From Mesorhizobium sp. M2E.F.Ca.ET.219.01.1.1 (GTDB taxonomy: Bacteria > Pseudomonadota > Alphaproteobacteria > Rhizobiales > Rhizobiaceae), in the NCBI RefSeq assembly GCF_004016445.2, contig NZ_SADT02000007.1, positions 377,491 through 441,490 of the forward strand: a stretch of 64,000 nucleotides of DNA, given 5' to 3'. The position numbers were made by a program, and so were the translations under genes. This document shows positions 43,799-52,475 of the stretch, piece by piece. Numbering within the stretch: the first letter of the stretch is position 1; every line of letters starts with the position of its first letter. The notes under the pieces are model-generated. The model made no database searches. It was not told the DNA's origin and saw nothing but the letters and a program-made list of their open reading frames with translations.

Positions 43799-44356
43799 TC
43801 AGTTGATCTTCTTGTAATAGACCTTGCCGTCCGGCTGCTGGATGCGCTGGTAGGACGGGTTGGGGCCGGGAGGCGCGACCTTGCGCTTGAACAAGGGTTG
43901 CGCGGCGGGATCGGTGCCGCTTTCATCGGCCGCGGACGCATCCGCCACCGTGGTGTTGTCGAGCATCGCGGGCTCGGGCGCGCTGGGCGCCGGCTCGCTG
44001 GCCGCGACGGGCTGGCCTTGCTCCAGCCTGGCGATATTGCCGTTGATCTGGCCGAAATTCGCCTGCAACTGGCGGTCCAGCGTCTCGAACCGGCTCTGGA
44101 AACCGTTGTTGACGGTGTCGATGCGGGTACCGATCCGCTGCTCGAACTGGCCGAGCTCTCCCAGCCGCGCCTCAATCGTCTTGAGGTCGTTGACGCCGCG
44201 ATAGAGATAGACCGCGGCCGTCACGTTGACGGCGGTGACAAGCAACGCGCCGACCGTCATGACGCCGATCATCCTGGCCCGGCTGGGCTTTTCCGGAACG
44301 GGTTCCCGGTGACCGAGTTCGATTGCCGGAACGTCCGGCTCGCTGATCATCGTCAT
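43799..44356 (-). CDS. Single-span membrane protein with coiled coil
   Basis: The 185-residue protein has one transmembrane helix (IGVMTVGALLVTAVNVTAAV). It is followed by a region with heptad character (ARLGELGQFEQRIGTRIDTV) and a Pro/Ala-rich tail ending YQRIQQPDGKVYYKKIN. The function is unknown. Its ATG overlaps the stop of the L,D-transpeptidase gene by 4 bp, which makes it the last gene of the long tad-side transcription unit. Confidence 0.65.
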   Translation of the reverse strand: MTMISEPDVPAIELGHREPVPEKPSRARMIGVMTVGALLVTAVNVTAAVYLYRGVNDLKTIEARLGELGQFEQRIGTRIDTVNNGFQSRFETLDRQLQANFGQINGNIARLEQGQPVAASEPAPSAPEPAMLDNTTVADASAADESGTDPAAQPLFKRKVAPPGPNPSYQRIQQPDGKVYYKKIN

Positions 44357-44934
44357 TCAACCACCACCTTTGCGCCCACCGCGACGCGCTTGAAGAGATC
44401 GATCACGTCGGTGTTCGTCAGCCGGAAGCATCCGGACGTGCCGTCGAAACCGACGCCCTTGGGATCGTTGGTGCCATGGATGCGATAGAGCGTGTCGCGC
44501 CCGTCGCGCGAAAGATAAAGCGCCCTGGCGCCAAGCGGATTGTAGGGGCCGGCCGGCACCATCGCCGGCAGTTCCGGCTGGCGTGCGCGCATTTCCTTGG
44601 GTGGGCGCCATTCCGGCCATTCGGTCTTGGACGCGACCTTGACCGTTCCGGTCCAGCCGAAACCGTCGCGGCCGACGCTAATCTGGTAACGCAGCGCCTG
44701 GCCCTGGCCCGTCACCAGATAGAGCGCCTTCTCGTTTTTGCGGATGATGATCGTGCCCGGCTGTTCGCTCGTCTGGAAGGCGACCGCCCTGCGCAGGCTG
44801 GGACCCATGGCGGGCAGCGGCGGCAGGCCCGATGCGGCTTGCGCGAAACCGCAGGCCGACGTCGACGCCATGCCGATCAGGCAGGCAGCCGCGAGGCGCG
44901 CCGTCACGCGCCGCTTCGAGCTAGCGCTGGGCAT
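44353..44934 (-). CDS. L,D-transpeptidase (ErfK/YbiS/YcfS/YnhG family)
   Basis: The 193-residue protein has a signal peptide ending near GFAQAASG. Its YkuD catalytic domain carries IHGTNDPKGVGFDGTSGCFR, the His and the nucleophilic Cys of the HXX14-17[S/T]HGCh-type motif. It cross-links peptidoglycan or anchors proteins to it. It overlaps the end of cpaE by 14 bp, so it is translated with the tad pilus genes, an uncommon linkage. A role in passing the pilus through the cell wall is inference. Confidence 0.88.
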   Translation of the reverse strand: MPSASSKRRVTARLAAACLIGMASTSACGFAQAASGLPPLPAMGPSLRRAVAFQTSEQPGTIIIRKNEKALYLVTGQGQALRYQISVGRDGFGWTGTVKVASKTEWPEWRPPKEMRARQPELPAMVPAGPYNPLGARALYLSRDGRDTLYRIHGTNDPKGVGFDGTSGCFRLTNTDVIDLFKRVAVGAKVVVE

Positions 44935-46084
44935 TGTCCAGCCGTTCCTTGAACATGCGCTTGAGGTCCTTGTTGAAGCGCGCGCGTCCGTCCACCTCGG
45001 AGGGCAGAATGGCGCGATTCAGCGCGTCGGCCAAGAGCGCGTTGTCCAGCGCCAGCGACTTGATGTGCGGCGCCTTGAAGATCTTCTCCAGCTCGCTGCG
45101 CGAGAAATGGTTGCCGAACCATTTGCGCTTGTGCTTGTTGGCGACCAGCGTGATGCTGACCTTGTTGCCGCGCAACTCGCGGATCTTCTTGTAGAGCCGC
45201 TTGCCTTGTCTCAGCGAAGCGACGTTGAGCTCGAAGACGATGAAAATCTCGTCGCTCGTGCGCAGCACCGAATCGTGCCACGGCGTCTCGATGTTGGGCA
45301 GGTCGATGACGATGTCGTCGAAGCGGTAGGCAACGAGGTCGAGCAGCCGGAACACGAAGTCGGAACCGTGCGGCTCGAACGGCAGCTGCGGCCGCTCGAA
45401 GGAATAGAGCGTGAGGCCGGACGGCCGCGACAGCTTGATGACGTCCATCAGCTCGACATCGAGCCGGTCCGGCTGGCCGATGATGCCGGAGAGATCGAAC
45501 TGGTTGAACTGGTTGAGATAGGCGCCGCAATTGGCGCTCTGGAAGTCGAGGTCGACGAGGCAGGTCGCGGCCGCCCGCTCGGCCGACTTCGAGGCGAGAT
45601 GCTCCGCCGCCGAGATCGCCAGCGTGGTGGCGCCGGCGCCGCCGCTGGCGGCAATGAAGGTGATGATGCGGCTCTTGGTGCCCTGGTTGCCGGTGTCGTG
45701 GAAGGTGACGGCGTTGAGCAGCTCCTTGGCGTCGAGCGGCTTGTGCAGCCAGTCGGACGCGTTCATGCGCACCAGGACGCGCGTCTGCTCGGAGGTGAGC
45801 TCGTCGGAGATCGCGATCAGCGGCACCGACGCCCAGGCCGCGCGCGCCTCGACGATCGCTGGATTGCCGAGCAGCTCGCCATGGCCGAGATCGAGGATGA
45901 TGATGCCGGGCCGGCTGTCGGCCGGCGGCCCCTTGAGGAACTCGGCCGTGTCCGAGACCTTGACGTCATAGATCGCCAGCGCGTCGAGCCGCGTGGTGAC
46001 GTCGCGCTTGAAATTCGCATCGGCGGAAAACAGCGCCACCTGCTTGCGCTTGGTCGGCAGAACTCTGGTGTCGATAGCGTTCAT
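44921..46084 (-). CDS. cpaE: Pilus assembly protein CpaE (TadZ-like ATPase)
   Basis: The 387-residue protein has an N-terminal response-regulator-like domain (residues 1 to about 130, with IIILDLGHGELLGNPA). It is followed by a MinD/ParA-like domain with FIAASGGAGATTLAISAAEH, in which the Walker A lysine is absent as in many CpaE/TadZ proteins. It positions the Tad machinery at a cell pole in other alphaproteobacteria. It overlaps tadF by 4 bp and the L,D-transpeptidase by 14 bp. Confidence 0.93.
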   Translation of the reverse strand: MNAIDTRVLPTKRKQVALFSADANFKRDVTTRLDALAIYDVKVSDTAEFLKGPPADSRPGIIILDLGHGELLGNPAIVEARAAWASVPLIAISDELTSEQTRVLVRMNASDWLHKPLDAKELLNAVTFHDTGNQGTKSRIITFIAASGGAGATTLAISAAEHLASKSAERAAATCLVDLDFQSANCGAYLNQFNQFDLSGIIGQPDRLDVELMDVIKLSRPSGLTLYSFERPQLPFEPHGSDFVFRLLDLVAYRFDDIVIDLPNIETPWHDSVLRTSDEIFIVFELNVASLRQGKRLYKKIRELRGNKVSITLVANKHKRKWFGNHFSRSELEKIFKAPHIKSLALDNALLADALNRAILPSEVDGRARFNKDLKRMFKERLDNAQR

Positions 46085-46722
46085 GGCGAGGTACTCTTTA
46101 AATCTTCACCCGTTACTGTACTCAGCATGGAAGGCACTGTCATATTTCCGAACCCGAACCCGCCCAGGAAGAAGAACTGGAAGTTGATGTTCTGCAAGCC
46201 GACGGTGATCGTCGGCACCGGACCGCCCAGTCGCGTCTGGTAGCCGAGACCAGTGGCGGTGTAGGTCACCACGACGTTCCTGCGCAGCAGGCCCGGGAAG
46301 AAGTGACACATGCCCGGTCGCTGGTTGACGGTCGGGTCCGGGCAGGCATCGTCATTGGTATTTGCGGTGTCGCCGCGGAAGATGCGGCTGAATGCGGCTG
46401 CGGTGAAAGCGCCGCTGTTGGAACAGGTACCGGTGCCGCCGCTGGTATAGGTGCATGCAAACGGGCCGTAGGCGCCGGCGACCACCGGCGCGCCAGGGGT
46501 CGTGGTCGGCGCCGCGGTCATCAGGGCGCCCGCGACGGGGTCTGAAACGGCTGCGAGCCTTGCGCCGACCTGCACAGCCTTGGTCGCGGCATTCCATTGG
46601 TAGAAAGCATAGCCGAAGTCGACGAAGCCGAGAGTGAGCATAAGCAGCAGCGTCATGGAGATGGCCATTTCGACCATCGTCGCCCCGTCTTCCGACTTTA
46701 TGAATTGCTTCAGCATCATCAA
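46081..46722 (-). CDS. tadF: TadE/TadF-like minor pseudopilin (TadF position)
   Basis: The 213-residue protein has a prepilin-like N-terminus with KSEDGATMVEMAISMTLLLM; cleavage after the Gly with Glu at +5 is typical of TadE-type pseudopilins. Four cysteines in the C-terminal part may form disulfides. It is translated with tadE upstream (4-bp overlap) and cpaE downstream (4-bp overlap). Confidence 0.85.
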   Translation of the reverse strand: MMMLKQFIKSEDGATMVEMAISMTLLLMLTLGFVDFGYAFYQWNAATKAVQVGARLAAVSDPVAGALMTAAPTTTPGAPVVAGAYGPFACTYTSGGTGTCSNSGAFTAAAFSRIFRGDTANTNDDACPDPTVNQRPGMCHFFPGLLRRNVVVTYTATGLGYQTRLGGPVPTITVGLQNINFQFFFLGGFGFGNMTVPSMLSTVTGEDLKSTSP

Positions 46723-47267
46723 AACCGGATCAACCGCTCCTGATGACTAGCGGAAAGCGTGATGCTGGTGATGTTGAGCAGGGTCAGAAATCCGACGCTG
46801 TCGCGAGTGACATAGGGATAGGTTGAGGAAGCTGTGACGATACAGACCTGGGATGTCGTCGACAGATAGAGGACTGTACCGGTACTGGGGTCCACCGCAT
46901 TTCTGCAAGTGGCCGGGTCGGCGATGTTGATCGTCACATCCGTTGTCCGCCAATCGCGGACACGTGCCGTTCCTGACCCCGCCACATTGCCGAAGATGGC
47001 TATCCTCTTGGCGGTGGTGGCGCAATCCATCGTGAGGCCGGCATCCGTGTAGAGCTGGCTGTTGCAGCGCGCGGCGAACCGCGCGCCATCTTCGAGGCCG
47101 GCTTCTATCAGAAGCTTGTCGTGGATTAAGTTGCCGAATTCGAAGACGCCTGCCGACAAGATGAACATCATCGGCGCGACGATCGCCATCTCGACCAGGA
47201 CGGTGCCGCGCTCGTCGCGGCGGAAACGGCTGAGGACGCGGGACAGCGGGTTTCTCATGGCCGTCAC
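46719..47267 (-). CDS. tadE: TadE-like minor pseudopilin
   Basis: The 182-residue protein has the TadE leader-peptidase site in FRRDERGTVLVEMAIVAPMM, a hydrophobic helix and a secreted domain with four or more cysteines. It overlaps tadG and the tadF-like gene by 4 bp each. It is a structural or assembly component of the Flp pilus. Confidence 0.88.
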   Translation of the reverse strand: MTAMRNPLSRVLSRFRRDERGTVLVEMAIVAPMMFILSAGVFEFGNLIHDKLLIEAGLEDGARFAARCNSQLYTDAGLTMDCATTAKRIAIFGNVAGSGTARVRDWRTTDVTINIADPATCRNAVDPSTGTVLYLSTTSQVCIVTASSTYPYVTRDSVGFLTLLNITSITLSASHQERLIRF

Positions 47268-48787
47268 CGATAGAGCTGCGGTTCGTCGCGCAGGAAATTG
47301 TCGAGCGTCCCCGCGCCGCCGCGACCGGTGATGTCGACGAGCTCGACGAAGACCGACCCGCCGGCATTGGAGCCCGGAACTGGCTCAGTCAGGAAGAAAC
47401 TGGCAAAGGCCTCGACGGGAAGATTGCTGCTGTTGCCGTTAAGGTTGTTGCCGGCGGCCTGCAGCGCCTGGCAATTGAGTATTGCTCCATAAAGCAGCCT
47501 GCGATCGACGGAAGTGACCGCGGGTTGGCAGGCACTTGGTGGCGTTCCAACTTCTCCGCCCGTTGAAGCGTGGCTGATCAGGCTGTTCGCGTTTTCGTAC
47601 TTATAGACCTGATAGCGGGTCGGCTTGGTCGTATCCCAGGAAGAAGGATAGCTCGTGCCGCCGAAATTGGTGCTCCAGTAATCGGAAAGGTTCCAGTTTC
47701 CGTCACCCATGCGTCCGCCCATATAGGGGGTCGTGGCATCGCGAGGCAGGCCCATGTTGCCTGGCGCGTTGAATGTCAGTTGGTTGTAGTTCGGGCACTG
47801 GTTGCCATTGCCATTCGTCGACCCACCCTTGCGAACATTCGCGGCCGGACCGTATTCGGGGCTGTTGAACGCATTGCCATTGGCATTGATTCCAAAACGC
47901 ACGTTAAAGGCGTCCTGAACCGGACCTGTGTTCTGGCCGGTTTTGGTGCTCACGCCTTGTGCCGAATAACAGCCGAGCGGTGTCGATGTCGCGATGGTCT
48001 GGGCAAGTGCCTGGGCACCGTTGCCAACGCCGTCGGGCGGCGCCAGGAAGCCGAAATTGCCCGGGCCATAGGCGGCGTTGTTGCCCACCATGCGCAGCTC
48101 GATCAGGCGACGATGAATTGCCGGATCCGATACTGCCTGCTCGAGCGTTGCGCCCCCCGCGCTATTGGTGCCGTTCACCATCTCATAGGGATTGCACATG
48201 AAGACGGGCGTGTAGTTGCAGACGCCGGACGTGAAGCCGGCAACCGATTCCGTGCCGAGACGGTAGCGGCTGTTGGTTGAACTGCCGCCGGAGATGAACG
48301 ATATCGGAAAGAGCGCGGTTACTGCTTCCGGTTGCGCATCAACCTGGATGAACCGGGTTACGGCCTCCGATGCCGCGTAGTTGGCCGCAGTGATCGGATC
48401 GGAGTCGTTGGCTGGTATCGTTGCAAGGAAGCACCACGATACCTGCCCTTTTGATCGGCAGGCGGCATAAGTCGGGTCTACGGTGACGCTCCCGTTTCCG
48501 GTGGTCAACGCAACGGTTCCGCCATCGGAGAACCGCGTGCTGTTGGCGAGGAGGTTGTCCAAGGCGTTTTGCGCACGCGTCCAGGCGCCCGTCCTGCCAT
48601 TCAACTCGGCCGCGGCTGCCAAGGCGAGCGCGTCGGTGCCCTTCTGCAAGTCGTTGTGCAGGTTGTTGACCCTGCTCGAGTCAATCGCCAGCAAGGAAAA
48701 ACCGATGATCGCTGGCAGCATGACGCTGACGAGGATCAGCGCTATGCCTCTCTCATCGCGCCAGAACTTGCGTATGGTCCCCAACAT
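47264..48787 (-). CDS. tadG: TadG-like pilus assembly protein
   Basis: The 507-residue protein has the TadG N-terminal motif (KFWRDERGIALILVSVMLPA) and the following DALALAAAAELNGRTGAW region. A large periplasmic domain follows, rich in Asn, Gly and aromatic residues. No von Willebrand A MIDAS motif is obvious. It starts an overlapping chain tadG-tadE-tadF-cpaE. It lies 68 bp downstream of the small lipoprotein gene. Confidence 0.88.
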   Translation of the reverse strand: MLGTIRKFWRDERGIALILVSVMLPAIIGFSLLAIDSSRVNNLHNDLQKGTDALALAAAAELNGRTGAWTRAQNALDNLLANSTRFSDGGTVALTTGNGSVTVDPTYAACRSKGQVSWCFLATIPANDSDPITAANYAASEAVTRFIQVDAQPEAVTALFPISFISGGSSTNSRYRLGTESVAGFTSGVCNYTPVFMCNPYEMVNGTNSAGGATLEQAVSDPAIHRRLIELRMVGNNAAYGPGNFGFLAPPDGVGNGAQALAQTIATSTPLGCYSAQGVSTKTGQNTGPVQDAFNVRFGINANGNAFNSPEYGPAANVRKGGSTNGNGNQCPNYNQLTFNAPGNMGLPRDATTPYMGGRMGDGNWNLSDYWSTNFGGTSYPSSWDTTKPTRYQVYKYENANSLISHASTGGEVGTPPSACQPAVTSVDRRLLYGAILNCQALQAAGNNLNGNSSNLPVEAFASFFLTEPVPGSNAGGSVFVELVDITGRGGAGTLDNFLRDEPQLYR

Positions 48788-48855
48788 GACCTTACTCTCT
48801 GTTTTATACGCCGGCCCCCGCTGCCTGACGCGTCCTCCGCATGCTTGGTTTCAGT

Positions 48856-49155
48856 TCATGGAGACGTTGCAGTGGCCGAACCGACATTGATCGCCGTGGT
48901 CGTCGCCGGCGTCGACGCGGGTGAAGGTGGAATCTTGTATTTCTGCACGACACCGACAGACCGCGCCCCGTCGCCTTCGATCCTGGTGTTGTTCGAAGCT
49001 GGATTGTACGGATCGACCGTCTGCAGCAATTGGTTGGCTTTCTGCGAGTCGCCGGAAGCCAACGTCATCGTATCGTAATTGTGCAGATAGTCGGCGGCGC
49101 AGCCCGCAAGCAGGCTGCTGCCGAGCAGAACGAGCAGGAGCTTACTTTTTGACAT
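48856..49155 (-). CDS. Short lipoprotein in the CpaD position
   Basis: The 99-residue protein has a lipoprotein signal with lipobox LLAGC (MSKSKLLLVLLGSSLLAGCA). The mature part contains NYDTMTLASGDSQKANQLLQ and TVDPYNP, which recalls the C-terminal GDAxxANxxxQxxDPWP motif of CpaD but is less than half the usual CpaD length. It overlaps the end of cpaC by 14 bp. It may be a reduced CpaD-type pilotin for the secretin; this is inference. Confidence 0.7.
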   Translation of the reverse strand: MSKSKLLLVLLGSSLLAGCAADYLHNYDTMTLASGDSQKANQLLQTVDPYNPASNNTRIEGDGARSVGVVQKYKIPPSPASTPATTTAINVGSATATSP

Positions 49156-50587
49156 AGAGCAGCTTGTCCTTCGATTTCACATCGAGCATGTGGCCATAGG
49201 GGCCGGTGACTCCCTCGCCATGCTCGTACATGCGGATCATGTCCTTGTTGACCTCGAGCTGGCCGAGCAACATCAGTTCCGGGTCATTGGCCGGCTTCGT
49301 CTTGTCGAAAGGCGTCGCGAGTTGCTCGCCCGGCCTCACCGGCCGCACGAGATGCGGCGTGACGATCACGACCAGCTCCGTCTCTTCTTTCTGGGTGCTT
49401 GAATTCCGGAACAGCACACCGACGACCGGCACCTGGCCAAGCCATGGCACCTGGTCTTGCTGTATTGTGTTCTTGCTCGAAAGCAGACCGCCGACCGCGA
49501 AGCTCTGACCGTCACGCAGGTCAACCACCGTTGATAGTTTGCGGTTGGTGAAGATCGGGTCGCCGGCGGCGGTGAAGCCGGTCAGGTCGCTGACTTCCGG
49601 CGCCAGCTTCATGTGAATCTTGCCGTCGTCGAGCACCACTGGCGTGAAGTTCAGATTGACGCCGAACTGCTTGAAGACAATCTCGACTTCGCCTTGCGCG
49701 TTGACACTGCGAACCGGCACTTCGCCGCCGGCATTGAAGCTGGCCGTCTCGCCGGAAACCGTGGTGAGGTTCGGTTCGGCCAGCGTACGGACGACGCCCT
49801 TTGCCTCCAACGCCTCGATGATCAGATCAACCTTGAGGTTGTTGTCGATTACCCTCGTTATCAGCGCTGCAAATGGGCTAGTGTTCGACAAAAGGCCAGA
49901 GAGGATATCTCCTGGGCCGAGCACCACATTGTCCTTATCGACTGCCGCATCGCCCGTACCGGTTCGAGTCGTGCCCCTGCTATTCGTGCTTCTGAACGAC
50001 ACCCCAAGATCTCGGCCAGCATTGCGCTTGGCTTCCAGGATGCGGACGGACAGATTGACCTGCTCGCTGTCGTCGATCGTCACCGCATTGATGATGGCAT
50101 CCGGGCCGTATTGCTGGGTGACTTCGACGATGGATGCCAGCGTCGCGGCGTCCTTGACATGGCCGCTCAGCCGGATCTTGCCGTTGATCGAACCGATCTC
50201 GATGCGCGCCTTAGGCGCCACCTGGCGGATCGCGACCGCCATGTCGCTGACGTCCTGGCCGACCTCGATCTGGATGGCGCCAAGCGAGCGCTTGTCTTCG
50301 GAAAACAGGTTGACGGTCGTGGTGCCGACGGCTTTGCCGATGATGTAGAGCGTCTTGTCGGTCATCGGCTGCGCGTCGGCGATCTTCTCATCGCCTACCA
50401 CGATATCGCCCAGCGTCGCGTTGACCGAGATCGTCGCGGACTGGGAAACCGGCACGAACACGCGATGCAGCGATGGGCTCGACACATCGATGAAGCGATC
50501 AGCCGCCGATGCTGAATGGTCCAAGATTGCCGATACGCTCAACAAGGATAGCGCGGCCGCCGCCATCCTCAACCAGAACCCCTTCAT
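49142..50587 (-). CDS. cpaC: Pilus secretin CpaC/RcpA
   Basis: The 481-residue protein has a signal peptide (ALSLLSVSAILDHSASAAD). It then has an N-terminal pilus/BON-like region (FVPVSQSATISVNATLGDIV, QVAPKARIEIGSINGKIRLS) and a secretin domain with TTVSGETASFNAGGEVPV and VPWLGQVPVVGVLFRNSSTQ, the conserved secretin-core motif. It forms the outer-membrane channel of the Flp pilus. It lies 53 bp downstream of cpaB. Confidence 0.94.
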   Translation of the reverse strand: MKGFWLRMAAAALSLLSVSAILDHSASAADRFIDVSSPSLHRVFVPVSQSATISVNATLGDIVVGDEKIADAQPMTDKTLYIIGKAVGTTTVNLFSEDKRSLGAIQIEVGQDVSDMAVAIRQVAPKARIEIGSINGKIRLSGHVKDAATLASIVEVTQQYGPDAIINAVTIDDSEQVNLSVRILEAKRNAGRDLGVSFRSTNSRGTTRTGTGDAAVDKDNVVLGPGDILSGLLSNTSPFAALITRVIDNNLKVDLIIEALEAKGVVRTLAEPNLTTVSGETASFNAGGEVPVRSVNAQGEVEIVFKQFGVNLNFTPVVLDDGKIHMKLAPEVSDLTGFTAAGDPIFTNRKLSTVVDLRDGQSFAVGGLLSSKNTIQQDQVPWLGQVPVVGVLFRNSSTQKEETELVVIVTPHLVRPVRPGEQLATPFDKTKPANDPELMLLGQLEVNKDMIRMYEHGEGVTGPYGHMLDVKSKDKLLYVKK

Positions 50588-50640
50588 CCTCGTCTCCCAC
50601 TTGCTGCCCTGTGGCAGCCCCTCGTTTTGCCGCCCGCCTC

Positions 50641-51669
50641 TTAGCGTTGCCGCGGCACGTCATAAGTCTCCAGCTTCACGCCGCGGAACACGCCGATCGT
50701 CGCCCGGGCCGGTGGCTCTGGTTGAACAATTTTGACGACTTCCTTCACTTCCGGTGCCGATGCCACGACCGGCGCCGCCTTGACCTTGCTCAGTTCGTCA
50801 ATCTGGCTTCCGACCCGCTGCACGGCTTGAGCCAGCCCGTCGATCTTGTCGTCGGCACGTTTCCGCTCTGCGGCGGCAGCTTCCTCGGCGGCCTTTTGTC
50901 TGTCCAGTTCCGCCTGCCGCTTGGCGACATCTTCGGGAGTGTCGCCGGTCAGGTCCGAAACCGTGACCCGTTCGGTTGCTTCACCCTGGCTTGCCGCCGC
51001 TTGGCGCAACGCCAGCGACAACTGGCCGGCGCCTGCGGCAAGCGTCAGCTTCTGAGCGTCCTTTGTGCTGACTTCGACCGTCACCGCCTTCACGACCTGT
51101 GGGTTGTCCTTACTTTCGTCGGCGACCTGATCGATCGCGAGCACCTTGACGCTCTGCAAAAGCACATCGACGAAACTTCTGTCCGCACCTTGGTCGCCAT
51201 GCACTGTGCGAGTAAGGAGAATGTCCACCCGGTCTCCGGGAAATACGAAGCCGGCGACACCCAGGACATCGTTGACCCGAATGGAAACGGCCTTCATGCC
51301 TTCGCTGAGCACGGCGGAAAGCGTGGCGCGTTGACCGGGCCCGGTAATCTTGGTTGTCAGAACCGGCTCGTTTGCGCCGATTGCTTGCAACGCCTGCCTT
51401 GTGCCGTTGCCGGCCAGGGCCTCTTTAGTCGTCTTGAACGCGCCGGTCGGAACCGCGCCCGCTGGCCACGCAATCTCGCGCAGCTTGTCCTCGCTCAAAG
51501 TGTCGCCGAATTTCAGCGGCACCGCTGCCACGACGATGGTGTCGTGAGGAATATTGCCCGCCTGTGCCATCGCGCTGCGCTGGTTTGCAAGCCAGATATT
51601 GGCAAGCACGACCGCCAGCACTCCGAAAATGCCGGCAAGAATGATCATTATGATTGTATTCGCGCGCAT
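50641..51669 (-). CDS. cpaB: Flp pilus assembly protein CpaB/RcpC
   Basis: The 342-residue protein has one N-terminal membrane span (TIIMIILAGIFGVLAVVLAN). It has an SAF domain (VVAAVPLKFGDTLSEDKLRE) and the CpaB signature MKAVSIRVNDVLGVAGFVFP with GDRVDILLTRT. A long Ala/Lys/Glu coiled segment follows from about residue 235. It is the first gene after the hairpin that follows the pilin gene. Confidence 0.93.
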   Translation of the reverse strand: MRANTIIMIILAGIFGVLAVVLANIWLANQRSAMAQAGNIPHDTIVVAAVPLKFGDTLSEDKLREIAWPAGAVPTGAFKTTKEALAGNGTRQALQAIGANEPVLTTKITGPGQRATLSAVLSEGMKAVSIRVNDVLGVAGFVFPGDRVDILLTRTVHGDQGADRSFVDVLLQSVKVLAIDQVADESKDNPQVVKAVTVEVSTKDAQKLTLAAGAGQLSLALRQAAASQGEATERVTVSDLTGDTPEDVAKRQAELDRQKAAEEAAAAERKRADDKIDGLAQAVQRVGSQIDELSKVKAAPVVASAPEVKEVVKIVQPEPPARATIGVFRGVKLETYDVPRQR

Positions 51670-51694
51670 GAGCCTAACCCCAAAAAAGGCTTGT

Positions 51695-51725
51695 GAATCA
51701 GCTTCGCCCGCCCGACAGCTGATTC
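51695..51725 (-). repeat. Second stem between flp and cpaB
   Basis: GAATCAGCT (51695-51703) pairs exactly with AGCTGATTC (51717-51725) around a 13-base GC-rich loop. Its upstream arm shares three bases with the larger hairpin at 51723-51752, so both cannot form fully at once. Confidence 0.6.
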
Positions 51726-51752
51726 AGGCCCGGACCTGGGTCCGGGCCTGAA
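51723..51752 (-). terminator. Strong hairpin after the pilin gene (partial terminator or RNA stabiliser)
   Basis: TTCAGGCCCGGACC and its reverse complement form a stem of up to 14 bp with almost no loop, starting 15 bp after the flp stop. No T tract follows. Such hairpins commonly let a pilin be made in excess of the assembly proteins encoded downstream. Confidence 0.65.
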
Positions 51753-51766
51753 AGAGCGCAAAGCGA

Positions 51767-51979
51767 TCAGCTACCCGTGCCAGTCACCGAGCAACTGCCA
51801 GGTCCTGAGTTCAGGCCGTTGCAGAGCGCGGTGAAGCGGCCGGTGACCCAAAGGCCGATGCCGACGATGATCAGAATTGACGCCGTGGCGATAATGCCAA
51901 CCAGAATGGCATATTCGACCATGGCAGCGCCGTTTTCGTCGTCGCGGAACTGCCGGGCCATCGTCATGAGCTTCTTCAT
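51767..51979 (-). CDS. flp: Flp family type IVb pilin
   Basis: The 70-residue prepilin has a short basic leader and the processing site DDENGAAMVEYAILVGIIAT, with Gly at -1, Glu at +5 and the adjacent Tyr typical of Flp pilins. A single hydrophobic helix and a Ser/Gly-rich end with two cysteines follow. AGGGAG precedes the ATG. It is the first gene of the left (minus) arm of the tad locus, and its upstream region holds a CtrA-type site. Confidence 0.94.
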   Translation of the reverse strand: MKKLMTMARQFRDDENGAAMVEYAILVGIIATASILIIVGIGLWVTGRFTALCNGLNSGPGSCSVTGTGS

Positions 51980-52475
51980 GCCAATTTCTCCCTTTGGAGG
52001 TTTGAACCCGACGAGACGAGCCTAAGGATGAACCCCATACCCAAGCATCCCCCGTCACGTTCAATCCTAGGTCGCGCAAAAAAGCCAAGTCAAACGGATT
52101 AACAGTCCCTTAACCTTTCAATACTCGATTCAAAGCCCTTTCGATTTTCACAAGAGCTTGATTCGTTTCGCTTTTCAAGCGATCTTAACCATTCATTCAC
52201 AATTCCGCCGCAGTCGGGTCATCGCTGCGACATATTAGAGACAACACATAAGCATTTATATCTTTGGGTTTATGGGGATAATCACACGGGTTGCGACCAA
52301 GGTCCTAAGACTTTGGTGTGCCGCCTTGCGGTGCAAGGAAAATAAAACGTTTTCGCGATCTCCAATTCTTAACTATGTCGCAAGTAATAGATCAAGTGTG
52401 TCCTCCGCGCCGCTTGTGCCCCTCGTGGTTAACGCTTAGTTTCGACGTCGGGGAAACAGCTCGGGGTTCGGCGTC
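51980..52475. other. Divergent AT-rich promoter region between flp and cpaF
   Basis: This 496-bp stretch has no supportable gene and is much richer in A and T than its surroundings. It contains the full CtrA-like site at 52099-52114 and partial TTAA-N7 half-sites near 52185 (TTAACCATTCATTCAC) and 52434 (TTAACGCTTAG). It must hold the promoters of both arms of the tad locus. Confidence 0.7.
52099..52114 (-). promoter_or_regulatory. CtrA-type binding site upstream of flp
   Basis: TTAACAGTCCCTTAAC fits TTAA-N7-TTAA, the full CtrA box of alphaproteobacteria. It lies 120 bp upstream of the flp ATG. In Caulobacter the pilin gene pilA is a CtrA target, so cell-cycle control of this pilus is a reasonable inference. 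Confidence 0.65.
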
